DNA of 44,020 nt from an uncultured Porphyromonadaceae bacterium (lineage in GTDB: Bacteria > Bacteroidota > Bacteroidia > Bacteroidales > Muribaculaceae). The stretch is from the NCBI GenBank assembly GCA_947175695.1, contig CAMWNT010000005.1, positions 1 to 44,020 on the forward strand. The letters are read 5' to 3'. Below, in pieces: positions 1 through 9,100 of this stretch. The position numbers were made by a program, and so were the translations under genes. The notes below the pieces were generated by a model. That model saw only the letters and a program-made list of their open reading frames with translations. It ran no database searches and was not told where the DNA came from. Every line of letters starts with the position of its first letter. Position 1 is the stretch's first letter.

Positions 1-1573
1 CGATATTGCGGCCCTCTTTGAGAAGCACGGTATACGCGCCGTTCTCATCCTTCTCGACCCCTTCGGATGTGAAGCCGCTGTAGGATGCGATGCGCTCGCC
101 GATTGTGGGGCGCGCCACAGTGACTTCAGCCGCATTGAGCGGAGTGAAGGAGTAGCGTGCTCCCTCTTCGCTGTCGAGATAATAGAACACGTCATGCTCC
201 GCATCAACATACTCGCCCGCGAGCTTGAGTGCACCGGTGTTGTAGCGTTCGTTGATCAGCATTCGGGGCTCTACGGCTGATTCGGCGCCGCCGACGCTGA
301 CCACATAGACGGCCGTGTTCTCCGGCCAGATCGCGCCCCAGTATTCACCGCCGAGATAGGGGGTCTTCGCGCCCGCGCTGCCATAGTAGTTGACTCCGAT
401 GGCGTCGTATGTGACGCGCACAATCGCAGTGCCCTCGCCGACGGCGTGGATCGTGCTCCAGGGATCGATCGATGTGTCGGCGTTGTCGATGCGGATCACG
501 TCGTCGGAGGGATTGCCGTCGAGATCGGTCACATAGTAGTGGAAGTCGGGCTCCATGAAGTAGTTGTTGGTGGAGTTGTCGGTCAGCTGCCATGTGCGCA
601 TCGCGTGAGCGTCGAAGGTGTCGCCGACATTGAGTCGGAGATAGCCCTGCGGATTGATGTTGACGAAAATGTCGCCGGTCTCATATCCGAGGTTGGATTC
701 GACGGAATGGTTGATCGCGGTCGGGGCGAAGGCCTTGTAAGACTCGGCGGGGAAGTCGAGCGCGGGGCGCTTTGCCGCATCGGCGTTCATCATGAAATAT
801 CCGGCCTGGGTCAGGCCGCCGTCGATCCATGTGCGGTAGTTGTAGGTCTGTCCGGCGGCGAGACGGTAGGTGACGGTCTTCATGTCGCCTTCGGCCACAG
901 TGGATTTCGGCTCGACATATTTGAAGTCGGTGAAGTGGGTGAATTTCACTCCGATCGCGAGCTCGGCGTCGGTGGGGAGGGAGATGGAGTAGTCTTCGCC
1001 CATGGGGATGGCGCCGTTGACAGTGACTGCAAACGTCAGAGTGCCGCTCTTGAAGAGGTCCATATATCCTTCGGCCTGATGGGCTTCGCTGGGCACGAGC
1101 GCCACATAATAGCTTGTGCCGTTGAGGGCGAGGAATGTCAGTCGGCCTGCTGTGGTCGAGACTCCCGGGATCGAAGTGATCCGGTCGCCTTCGCGGGTCG
1201 AGAGGTCGAGCGTGAGGGTGTAGTCGGTGTCGGGTTGCCAGGTTGTGCCGTCGGCGTTTTTATTGGTGGCGTAGGCTGTGCAGGTGAAGATTGTGAATTC
1301 CTGCTCCGGCTCGTCGGTGACGTTGAGGATGATACGGCCGTTGACGGTGGTGCCGTCGGTGGCGTAGGCGGTCAGTTCGTATTCGCCGGGTGCGGCGTCG
1401 AAGGTGTATTTACGTGTTGTCGGCTCGCCGGCGTCGATCGCAGCGCCTGTGGCGGTGTCGATCAGTGTCATGGTCGGCGATGTCGTGTTCATAGTCACGG
1501 TGACACCTGCCGCCGTGGCTGAGAGCGCGCCGATAAAGAGGGGCGCGCCCAACGATAATAAAAATCGTCGCAT
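1..1573 (-). CDS. Secreted protein of the B12 operon, C-terminus beyond window
   Basis: The reading frame opens at an ATG at 1573 and stays open to the window edge, giving about 524 residues with no stop, so the C-terminus is missing. It starts with a typical signal peptide (MRRFLLSLGAPLFIGALSATAAG), with no lipobox cysteine. The next ~70 residues look like an Ig/carboxypeptidase-regulatory-like beta domain; the rest is rich in Thr, Tyr and Gly, as in Bacteroidales surface beta proteins. I do not recognise a family. It is the third gene after the cobalamin riboswitch, 32 bp behind the BtuG-like gene, so it is probably co-transcribed and B12-repressed. A role as an accessory corrinoid-binding protein (as BtuH is in Bacteroides) is inference from position only. 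Confidence 0.8.
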   Translation of the reverse strand, partial: MRRFLLSLGAPLFIGALSATAAGVTVTMNTTSPTMTLIDTATGAAIDAGEPTTRKYTFDAAPGEYELTAYATDGTTVNGRIILNVTDEPEQEFTIFTCTAYATNKNADGTTWQPDTDYTLTLDLSTREGDRITSIPGVSTTAGRLTFLALNGTSYYVALVPSEAHQAEGYMDLFKSGTLTFAVTVNGAIPMGEDYSISLPTDAELAIGVKFTHFTDFKYVEPKSTVAEGDMKTVTYRLAAGQTYNYRTWIDGGLTQAGYFMMNADAAKRPALDFPAESYKAFAPTAINHSVESNLGYETGDIFVNINPQGYLRLNVGDTFDAHAMRTWQLTDNSTNNYFMEPDFHYYVTDLDGNPSDDVIRIDNADTSIDPWSTIHAVGEGTAIVRVTYDAIGVNYYGSAGAKTPYLGGEYWGAIWPENTAVYVVSVGGAESAVEPRMLINERYNTGALKLAGEYVDAEHDVFYYLDSEEGARYSFTPLNAAEVTVARPTIGERIASYSGFTSEGVEKDENGAYTVLLKEGRNI

Positions 1574-1605
1574 AATTAAAGGTTTTGGTCTGATTGAATA
1601 TATAG

Positions 1606-2898
1606 TTATCTACAGATGAATTTTTTGCCGTTGGAGATATAGATGCCTCCCTTCTTGGGGGTGGCGACGCGTCGTCCGAGGAGGTCGTAGATGGCGTTGT
1701 CGTCGTCGGGCGATGCCGGGGTCGCGACTATCGTGCCGACTCCCGAATTCCAGCTGTCGGGCTTGAGGGCGAGGAAGTGGCCGGGGTTGATATACAGTCC
1801 GTTTTTGCCGATATAGTTGCCCTGCGGATCCCATTGGTGGAGCACTCCCGCGCCGGCAAACGATCCGGCGTCGGTGGCATAGAACATCCCGGTGTAGGGG
1901 TTCTGATAAATGCCGTAGGGTGAGGTCATGGACATTATGTCGTTGACCATCGTGCCGGGAAGCCGGTTTTCGATCCCTTCGGCTCCGCCGGATTCGATGC
2001 AGAGTCCGGGGTCGATTGTCAGGTAGTTGAAGGTGTATTCGCCGGTGTAGTAGGAATATCGCGAGCCGATGGCGAGGAATGAGCCGTCGGTGGTGGTGCA
2101 GTTGTAGGTGCAGGCGTAGGGCATGACGACAAAGGGCTGCGGATCGCCGTCGAGGGCTTTGCGGCAGTCGAAGATGATGCCGGCGGCGTCGATGTCGTAG
2201 TAGTCGCCGGGGGAGTTGATGCAGAGGTATTGTCCACTCTGCGACATTGTGCCGTAGAGGTTGATCACTCCTGTGTCGATGCTGTTGACTTTTCGCATCG
2301 TGGCGGCGTCGATGATGTCGACGGTGCGCTCATATTCATGATCTTCCTGAAATGCGTAGCCGCCGGTGTTGGCGATAAAGAGATGGCCGTCGTAGAGGGC
2401 GATACCCTCCGGCTCGTAGCCTACTTCGCAAGTGGCCACGACGCGGAAATCGTTGATGTCGATTTTGGCTACGTATCCTTTGGTGAATTTCACCGTACCG
2501 TTGACAGTCTCGCATTCATGGCCGTAAGACGATACATAGACGTAACGCCCGTCGGACGCAAGGCGGCGGTTGTTGGGCACATTCTCCGTGGCCGCCACGG
2601 CCTTCCCTTCGGGAGTGATGAACTGGATGATATTCGACCAATTGACGGAAATGGCGATCAAATTGTCGTTGATTTGAATTATGTCGTTGGGGGTGTCGCC
2701 GAGCTTATAGCCGTTGACATCGCGAAACCAACTGTTGCTGACCACGGAGCCATCTTCGATATATGACACTCGGCCGTTGTCGGCCTGCCACATCCCTTCG
2801 TCGAGGATGATCAGTTTCTCCTCGACTGCCCGGCCTGAAAGTACAGACGCCATGGCCGACATGGCGAGAATCACCCGCAGGCATGTAAATTTTTTCAT
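1606..2898 (-). CDS. BtuG-like beta-propeller protein (YncE/DUF5074-like), probable B12-binding
   Basis: A 430-residue exported protein. Residues 1-24 form a signal peptide (MKKFTCLRVILAMSAMASVLSG); residues ~40-390 show the repeated beta-blade pattern of YncE-like seven-bladed propellers (e.g. LIAISVNWSNIIQFI, RYVYVSSYGHE, GIALYDGHLFIANTGG). The last ~30 residues (DLLGRRVATPKKGGIYISNG) resemble a type IX secretion sorting tail. In Bacteroides, BtuG is a surface propeller that binds cobalamin very tightly and sits on BtuB. Here the gene directly follows btuB under a cobalamin riboswitch, which supports that role. Unlike Bacteroides BtuG there is no lipobox cysteine after the signal peptide, so it may be anchored or released through T9SS. 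Family assignment is from fold pattern and context. Confidence 0.7.
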   Translation of the reverse strand: MKKFTCLRVILAMSAMASVLSGRAVEEKLIILDEGMWQADNGRVSYIEDGSVVSNSWFRDVNGYKLGDTPNDIIQINDNLIAISVNWSNIIQFITPEGKAVAATENVPNNRRLASDGRYVYVSSYGHECETVNGTVKFTKGYVAKIDINDFRVVATCEVGYEPEGIALYDGHLFIANTGGYAFQEDHEYERTVDIIDAATMRKVNSIDTGVINLYGTMSQSGQYLCINSPGDYYDIDAAGIIFDCRKALDGDPQPFVVMPYACTYNCTTTDGSFLAIGSRYSYYTGEYTFNYLTIDPGLCIESGGAEGIENRLPGTMVNDIMSMTSPYGIYQNPYTGMFYATDAGSFAGAGVLHQWDPQGNYIGKNGLYINPGHFLALKPDSWNSGVGTIVATPASPDDDNAIYDLLGRRVATPKKGGIYISNGKKFICR

Positions 2899-2972
2899 AA
2901 GCTTATAGTGTTGAGTTTGGATTTATGCAATGGATTTGGTGTTCAAAGGCGTGAAGATCAGTCGGAAAAGAA

Positions 2973-4964
2973 TCAGATGCTGAAAGTCAGTGACAGGCGC
3001 AGTGTGCGTCCCGGCATCGGATAGCGCGGTACATGCTCATACTGCACATCGAAAAGATCGAGCACTTCCAGAGTGACGCCCGCCGTATACTTCTTCTTGA
3101 ATTGCAGTGAATAATCCACCTTGACGTCGACATTCGAATAAGGCTTGAGCATATCCTCAGGATCGGCATACGACCACATCCGCTTGCCGACATAGAGATT
3201 CGACACACTCAGCGAGAGCGTGCGCCATGCGGCGATCGCCGTAATGCCGCAGGAGAATGTCGGCGAATAGCAGATCGGCCGGTTGTAGAGGTCGGATTCG
3301 GGGTCGGTGCGGTCGAGGTCGCGCTGGAGCGTGAATGATGTGATCAGAGCGAGATTCCAGTCGGCGAGGTTGACCCGGCCGTTGAGATTGGCGTTCAGTC
3401 CGCGACAGAATGTATAGCCGTAGTTCATCATGCTCCAGGTGTAGGTGCCTTTGATCGGGAGGCAGACGATACGGTTTTTGATTTTGTTGAGATAAAGGTC
3501 GAGTTGGGCCGATGCGTTCCATTGCCCTTGGGCGAATGTGTATTCGCCGCCGATATCCCATTGGGTTGTGTATTCGGGCTTCAGATTGCGGTTGCCGGCC
3601 TGGGTATAGTAGAGGTCGTTGAGAGTCGGGGCGCGGAATATCTTCTTATACCATGCGTGGACTCTGAATCCGCGACCTTCATATCCCAATGTGACGGAGG
3701 GTGTGAAGCGCTTGAGCGGCTTGGCCGCTCCTGTGTGCATCTGTGTGAAATCCTTGTAATACTGATAAAGCATCGATCCGGCCAGCCGGAATCCCCAACG
3801 GCGCAGGTCGGCTGCGATGACAGCCTTTTGGTCGTGGCGGCGCACAGCGGAGAAGTATTTCAGATCGGCCGAGAGCCATGAGGCGCGAAAGTCGTAGCCG
3901 GCGTTGACCGATAGCCAGTCGGTCGGCGCGCAGGCATAGCTGAGCGAGGAGTAGATGTCGTTCTGATGATAATGGTTGTCGACCTTGGCGGTGTTTTGGT
4001 TTTCGGGATAGTCGGTGCAGTATCTGAGATATTCGTTGGTGTATTTCAGATTTGCGAGGATTGAGTGCATCCCTAAGGTTTGCCGCCAGGAGGTCTGCAC
4101 AAAGAAGTCGGAGTCCCATTCGCGTCCGACGTTGGTGTATTTGTCGGAGAGACGTCTGACGATTCCCCCCGGGCAACCGCGTTCGGAGTAATAGTAGTAG
4201 ATATGAGAGGAGAATCCGTTTTTGAACAGCGCGCCCTCGACGCGGTAGTATCGGATGTCGTTGTTGGTGCGACGTCCGACAGTGTCTTCATATTCAGAAT
4301 GATAGCGGAATGGGTAGTCACCTTTTGTATGGAGGGCCTCGGCGTCTAACATGGCCTGCCAGCCGCGCCGGGAGGTCTGGAGATTGAGTTTTCCGGAGAA
4401 TGTGGAGAAGGAGGCGGCTTTGAATTGGGCCGAGAGCGAGTCGCGGGTAGGGCGGCGGGTGCGGAAATAGACCGTCGCACCGCTTGCAAACTCCGATGGC
4501 GCCTGGCATCGTTCGAGTCGGTTGGCGTTGTAAAGCTCGACGCTCTCCATCGAGGAGAGGGAGAATTTACCGAGGTCGATGGTGCCGTTCTGTGCGTTGG
4601 TCAGTCTGACGCCGTCGATATATATGCCGACATGCTGAGCGCCCATCGAGCGCACATTGACTGTCTTAAGGCCGCCCAGGCCGCCGTAATCCTTGATCTG
4701 CACTCCGGCGAAGTATTTCAGTGCGTCGGCCACACTGGTTGTGGATAGCGCCTGCAATTCCTTGCCTGAAAGAGTCTGTCGGGTGGCGAGGGGCATATCG
4801 GCATTGACCACGACCTCCTGCAGCGTGTCGACGCGATCGGGCGCGACGCTGTCGGGCGTCGTCGTGTTGGCGGCGCCGGCATAGAATGTCGGTAATGCTA
4901 AAATGAGAAGTGGAAGGGCGCTTGAGCTGCGTCGAAGCAGCCGTGAGGGCGTCAATATCCTCAT
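2973..4964 (-). CDS. btuB: TonB-dependent outer-membrane cobalamin receptor BtuB
   Basis: A 663-residue outer-membrane receptor taking corrinoids into the periplasm with TonB energy. The chosen ATG at 4964 starts MRILTPSRLLRRSSSALPLL, a good signal peptide. A TonB box (DTLQEVVVNA) lies near residue 45, the plug domain follows (LQALSTTSVADALKYFAGVQ, IDGVRL), then a 22-strand-type barrel ending in a terminal Phe-Ser-Ile strand (LRLSLTFSI). The open frame continues upstream to 5156, but that part lies inside the cobalamin riboswitch and is not coding. The riboswitch immediately upstream fixes the substrate as cobalamin. It is the first gene of the operon, followed after 74 bp by the BtuG-like gene. 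Confidence 0.9.
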   Translation of the reverse strand: MRILTPSRLLRRSSSALPLLILALPTFYAGAANTTTPDSVAPDRVDTLQEVVVNADMPLATRQTLSGKELQALSTTSVADALKYFAGVQIKDYGGLGGLKTVNVRSMGAQHVGIYIDGVRLTNAQNGTIDLGKFSLSSMESVELYNANRLERCQAPSEFASGATVYFRTRRPTRDSLSAQFKAASFSTFSGKLNLQTSRRGWQAMLDAEALHTKGDYPFRYHSEYEDTVGRRTNNDIRYYRVEGALFKNGFSSHIYYYYSERGCPGGIVRRLSDKYTNVGREWDSDFFVQTSWRQTLGMHSILANLKYTNEYLRYCTDYPENQNTAKVDNHYHQNDIYSSLSYACAPTDWLSVNAGYDFRASWLSADLKYFSAVRRHDQKAVIAADLRRWGFRLAGSMLYQYYKDFTQMHTGAAKPLKRFTPSVTLGYEGRGFRVHAWYKKIFRAPTLNDLYYTQAGNRNLKPEYTTQWDIGGEYTFAQGQWNASAQLDLYLNKIKNRIVCLPIKGTYTWSMMNYGYTFCRGLNANLNGRVNLADWNLALITSFTLQRDLDRTDPESDLYNRPICYSPTFSCGITAIAAWRTLSLSVSNLYVGKRMWSYADPEDMLKPYSNVDVKVDYSLQFKKKYTAGVTLEVLDLFDVQYEHVPRYPMPGRTLRLSLTFSI

Positions 4965-5015
4965 AATGCTGACAAGATAATCGTCCGTAGACCCGCAGAC
5001 GTGGTTAATATTCGC

Positions 5016-5214
5016 ATCAGGCAGGTCTTCTGACTTATCCTTATTCTCGAGTGTCACCTTCCCGGCCCGTGTGGAGATGGAGTCAGCATAACATCCGGTC
5101 TCCGGCCAGTGGCTTTCAGAAGCGGCTTGACGGCTTCTTCGACACTGAGTTGTCAAGGAATCACAGCATCGGGTAATGTCGCAGATTCACACTGCGTTCC
5201 CTCTTGGTTCGCGT
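5016..5214 (-). promoter_or_regulatory. Cobalamin (B12) riboswitch
   Basis: On the minus strand the region contains the class hallmarks in the right order: GGGAA followed by a GTG-GAATC-like segment (~5170-5203), the AGCCACTGG core (around 5105-5114), GCCGGGAAGG (~5058-5067) and the B12 box AAGTCAGAAGACCTGCCTG (5019-5037). It lies between the promoter at 5259-5289 and the btuB start at 4964. Known cobalamin riboswitches repress translation or transcription when adenosylcobalamin is bound, so the whole operon should be B12-repressed. Confidence 0.92.
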
Positions 5215-5258
5215 CGCGATTCGCGCAAGGCGTCGCGGCTTGAAAACCTAATGCGCCA

Positions 5259-5289
5259 CAAAATTAGCGAAAAAAAAATGATGCGCAAA
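5259..5289 (-). promoter_or_regulatory. Promoter of the B12 operon (Bacteroidetes -33/-7)
   Basis: Minus-strand TTTG (5286-5289), a 19-bp spacer and TAATTTTG (5259-5266) match the Bacteroidetes sigma-ABfr consensus TTTG/TAnnTTTG. Transcription would start near 5252, just ahead of the riboswitch. The -33 element lies inside the terminator palindrome at 5275-5307. Confidence 0.65.
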
Positions 5290-5317
5290 ATTTTGCACAT
5301 CATTTTTAGGTTTTAGG
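5271..5317. repeat. 47-bp repeat, copy 1: bidirectional terminator-like hairpin
   Basis: An A-run, TGATG, GCAAAATTTTGC, CATCA and a T-run form a long hairpin with one C/A mismatch per arm, then a TAGGTTTTAGG tail. The 47 bp are identical to 9682-9728. It sits 3' of the DUF1016 remnant and 5' of the B12 operon and should terminate in either direction. Confidence 0.8.
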
Positions 5318-5434
5318 CTTTAGGCGATTTAACCGGATCGCACGAGCTTATTCTGCATCAATAATTGATTGCACCATGCGCCGTAGTTCTTCTCGGTTGG
5401 GAAGATACAACTCCAACTGCTCACACCAATGCGA

Positions 5435-5471
5435 CCGACTCAAAATTCCAGACACTGTCTGGAATTTTGGA
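5435..5471. repeat. Perfect palindrome inside DUF1016 remnant, copy B
   Basis: Centred at about 5453, arms of 13 bases (AAAATTCCAGACA and its complement) flank one central base. It encodes part of the KFQTVSGI segment. It differs from copy A only by a matched change in both arms. Confidence 0.85.
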
Positions 5472-5549
5472 TAGTATGGATACAATCGCCTAATATTGTG
5501 GAGATTGGATAGACTGTATCCTTTGCCCTAACAGCTAACACCAATGCGA

Positions 5550-5586
5550 CCGGTTCAAAATGCCAGACACTGTCTGGCATTTTGGA
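5550..5586. repeat. Perfect palindrome inside DUF1016 remnant, copy A
   Basis: Centred at about 5568, arms of 13 bases (AAAATGCCAGACA and its complement) flank one central base. Compared with copy B, T to G in one arm is balanced by A to C in the other, so pairing is fully kept. Confidence 0.85.
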
Positions 5587-5899
5587 TAGTATAGATATAA
5601 CCGTCTCATATTTTGTAGATTAGAGCGGCTATATCCTTTGCCAAGCTGAAGTGTCAATCGTTTGGATAAACTGCGTAGCAGCCCTTCCCCATATGCAGCT
5701 CTGGCATTACCGTCTTGCTCAAACTCTACGATATATTCCCCAATATGCCAGTTGGTTACTACAAGAGTATCGTCTATCTGGCGCAAAATCTTAGTCTTGG
5801 TTTCAGAAACCAAAGACACGATTCGATCTACAAGGTTCTCAAACCCTGCGTCATTATCAGGCAATATAGGTTGTTGCTTTACCGGCTTCATAACAAACG

Positions 5900-5907
5900 C
5901 AAAGATA
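5900..5907 (-). promoter_or_regulatory. -7 element (TATCTTTG) of the DUF1016 remnant
   Basis: A minus-strand TATCTTTG ends 9 bp before the ATG at 5891, so a transcript would have almost no leader. No clear -33 TTTG is seen at the expected distance. Confidence 0.4.
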
Positions 5908-6049
5908 ATAAATTATTTTGAATTGGTGGCTACCAGCCACTGTACAAAAGAGTTTGCCTGCCGATGCCGCGATGTGTGTTCCATATCTCCGCATCTGCGT
6001 TTTGCCGGTATACGGGGAGTGCGGTACACATGTAATTGAGGATGCAGGG

Positions 6050-6101
6050 AAGTCGCGGTGCGGCTTCCGGGTGGGTTATCCGGATAGCGGCACCGCGACT
6101 T
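6050..6101 (-). terminator. Long hairpin downstream of the BspA-like gene
   Basis: Perfect 12-bp arms (AAGTCGCGGTGC / GCACCGCGACTT) surround a 28-nt loop. A second small hairpin (TTTCCGG / CCGGAAA, 6141-6160) follows the stop codon at 6172 directly. Neither has a T-run, so they may stabilise the 3' end or terminate weakly. The rest of 5908-6171 shows no coding signal. Confidence 0.5.
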
Positions 6102-6171
6102 GTATTACGATTTGTGCAAAATGCTGATATTTCTGTTCGGTTTCCGGGTGTGGCCGGAAAGGGATGCTGCC

Positions 6172-9100
6172 TCAGCGCACCATCACGCGGTGGCTTCTAC
6201 CTGCGATGCGCACTACGTAGATGCCCGGTGCTACGGCTACCTCGGCGTCATTGCCGGAATATATAAGAGTGCCGGCGATGTCGTAGAGCTGCCATGCAGC
6301 TCCTTTTATCATACCGCCGATGGCTATCACGCCGGGACGCGAAGATATTGCACAAGCCTCTTGGGTCAGTTCACCTACGCCGCTTGACAGACCGAACATC
6401 ACCTCAATATTCATCGAATCATCAACGCTGTCAATTATGAGTATCCCGTCAGTGAGTAGCTCAATTGCATCTTTTCCATTGATGGTAAGCGATGCAAGTT
6501 TGTATCCTTCTTCAGGTGAGATGACTACTTCTACCTTGTCGCCCTGCGTCACTTCAATGGTATCGTCAGTGGTGCCATTGATAACGACCGTGCCTCCCTC
6601 AGCATTAAAATTCACACTTACCACCGGATTGCCGATGACTGAGATATTGCTGAAATTCCGCCATACGAAAGCCTCCTCATAGAGATTGCGGCTACCGTTG
6701 GGAACATATAGAGTAGCTACTGGGAAAATCTGTGAGGCGAAAACGTTCTCTGCACCGCATTCCGGCGGCAGGGAGGCCTGAACAGTGACCGCCTCCAGCT
6801 GCGGACATTCGGAAAAAGCCAGAATATTGATACGGGTAAGCGAAGCAGGAAGCGTAACAGACATCAAAGAATCGTGTCGAGCCATCATTGTTTCCGGGAT
6901 AGTTTTCCATCCTTCACCGAATACCAGATGCTTCGGGTTACAATCGTTCAGATGCTTCGCATAATATGGCCCAAATGCATCGAATTGAGACACAACCCGG
7001 TTGAGTGTCATGGTTTCAACCTCGTGCACACCAAGGGCCGAGTCTCCCATTTTAAGTACCGAGCCATCGGCTGCAGGTTCAATCAGTATCTCATTTACAT
7101 TCCATGCGCCGAAGAATGCCTTGCTTGATATTTCCTCTACCGAACCGGGTATCACAAGGCGGTCAAATCCCTCGCAGGCCTGGAAACTCTCTACCCCGAT
7201 TTTCTTCAACCCTTCGCTGAAGGTGACGTTCTGCAATTGCGTACAGCCATTAAAGGCGTAGTCGTCAATTTCTTCAAGTGTAGGGGGGAAATTGATTGAT
7301 GTGAGACTGTCACATCCCCTAAATGCGGCATTGCCGATTTTACGTACTGTCGACGGGAGGGTGACAGACTGCAGATATTTATCATTTTCCCTTATTTGCC
7401 CCGGGATAGTTTCCCATCCTTCGCCGAATACCAGATGCTTCGAGGTCATATCATTCAGATAAACTACAGAATTCCAGCCCAATATGCATTCTACAACTCG
7501 GTTGAGCGTAAGGGTTTCGACTTCATGCACACCAAGTGCCGAATTTCCCATTTTGAGCACCGAGCCATCGGCTGCCGGTTCGATCAGTATCTCGTTTACA
7601 TTCCATGCGCCGAAGAATGCCTTGCTTGATATTTCCTCTACCGAACCGGGTATCACAAGGCGGTCAAATCCCTCGCAGGCCTGGAAACTCTCTACCCCGA
7701 TTTTCTTCAACCCTTCGCTGAAGGTGACGTTCTGCAATTGCGTACAGCCATTAAAGGCGTAGTCGTCAATTTCTTCAAGTGTAGAGGGGAAATTGATTGA
7801 TGTAAGATTGTCACATCCCATAAATGCGTATCGGCCTATCCTGCGTACTGTCGACGGGAGGGTGACAGACTGCAGATATTTATCATTTTTCCTTATGCTA
7901 TGAGGGATAGTTTCCCACCCTTCGCCGAATATCAGATGCTTCGGGGTCATATCATTCAGATAAACAAATGTAGAATTTATGTCATATTCTACAACCCGGT
8001 TGAGTGTCAGGGTTTCGACTTCGTGCACACCAAGTGCCGAGGTGCCCATTTTAAGTGCCGAGCCATCGGCTGCATGTTCGATCAGTATCTCATTTACATT
8101 CCATGCGCCAAAGAATGCCTTGTCTGATATTTCCTCTACCGAACCGGGTATCACGAGGCGGTCAAACCCCTCGCAGGCCTGGAAACTCTCTACCCCGATT
8201 TTCTTCAACCCTTCGTTGAAAGTGACGTTCTGCAATTGCTTGCAGCCATTAAAGGCGTAGCTGTCAATTTCTTCGAGGGTAGACGGGAATGTTATGGATG
8301 TGAGATTATCACATCCCATAAATGCTGAATTGCCGATTTTCGCGACACCTTCGGATAGAATAACATTTGTAATAAACTTATTCCCGTAAAACATCCCCAT
8401 AGGGACTGTAAGGTATGCACCACTAAGAGTCACACCCGTATATGCAATATTGCTAAGCGAACCATACTGCGACCCTTCAAGGGTTACGTGGTCGAATACC
8501 TGACCTTCGGCAAACATCTCGGTGCGGAGATCGATGGCATTGCCGGGGAGGATGGTGAGGTTTTTGAGGTTTATTGCATCGGCGAAGGTGCCCGACTTAA
8601 TTTCACTTATCGTGCCTCCGATGGAGAGGGAAGTGAGACGCGGCAGAATCTGCGATGTAGTGTTGGTGTATATATAATAAAATGGTAATGAGGAAAGATA
8701 TGTTATCTCTCCGGCGAAAGTGATTGAAACACTTTCAGCTGTCGACTCCAGCACTAACTGGTCCATTTCGTTGCTTTTGTATATTATATCTCGACCGATA
8801 TAATACTCCTCAATGGGACAATTCTGAAATGGAGATGTCGGCCAAAGCCAAACCGGTTCTTGAAGTCGGCCGATGGACTGGATTATGTGTGGGGAATCTT
8901 CGAAACGCACGGAGCGAAGGTTGGAATAGTTGTCGAAGGCATCAGGATGGATGTAATCAACGTAATATTCAACTCCGTTGTATGTGACAGTGGCGGGAAC
9001 CGTCAGCGATTCAATTGATCTGGATGTAGCACCCGTTAGGGCTACCGTGTTGAATGTGGTGTATGGTGCGCCTTTATGCGTCTCATAATTCAGGCCGTCT

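Larger units (their letters stand above)
5348..5891 (-). pseudogene. Remnant of a DUF1016/YhcG-type PD-(D/E)XK nuclease gene
   Basis: From ATG 5891 the frame encodes a DUF1016 N-terminal domain (WHIGEYIVEFEQDGNARAAYGE, LSKRLTLQLGKGYSRSNLQN, YYPKCQTVSG) and stops at 5535 after 118 residues. Intact family members are about 330-380 residues. After the stop, in another frame, the segment GKGYSLSNLHNIRRLYPYYP-KFQTVSG is encoded a second time and runs directly into LELYLPNREELRRMVQSIID, which matches the normal C-terminal end of the family. The catalytic middle is therefore deleted and a ~104-bp segment is present twice at a 115-bp offset, about 17 differences apart. The region is AT-rich compared with its neighbours, which suggests acquired DNA. 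The family functions in nuclease or restriction-linked contexts; this copy is certainly broken. Confidence 0.8.

Noticed and set aside
446-1522. Long plus-strand open frame opposite the first gene
   Set aside because: It is antisense to a signal-peptide-bearing gene, its product is low complexity (Val/Gly/Glu rich) and it has no known motif; a shadow of GC-rich coding.
4965-5156. N-terminal extension of BtuB
   Set aside because: The extension lies within the cobalamin riboswitch and breaks the signal peptide; the ATG at 4964 is better.
6880-8340. Assembly artefact of repeated sequence
   Set aside because: The three units have distinct variable patches and keep frame, so they look like real coding repeats, although exact copy number should be confirmed.
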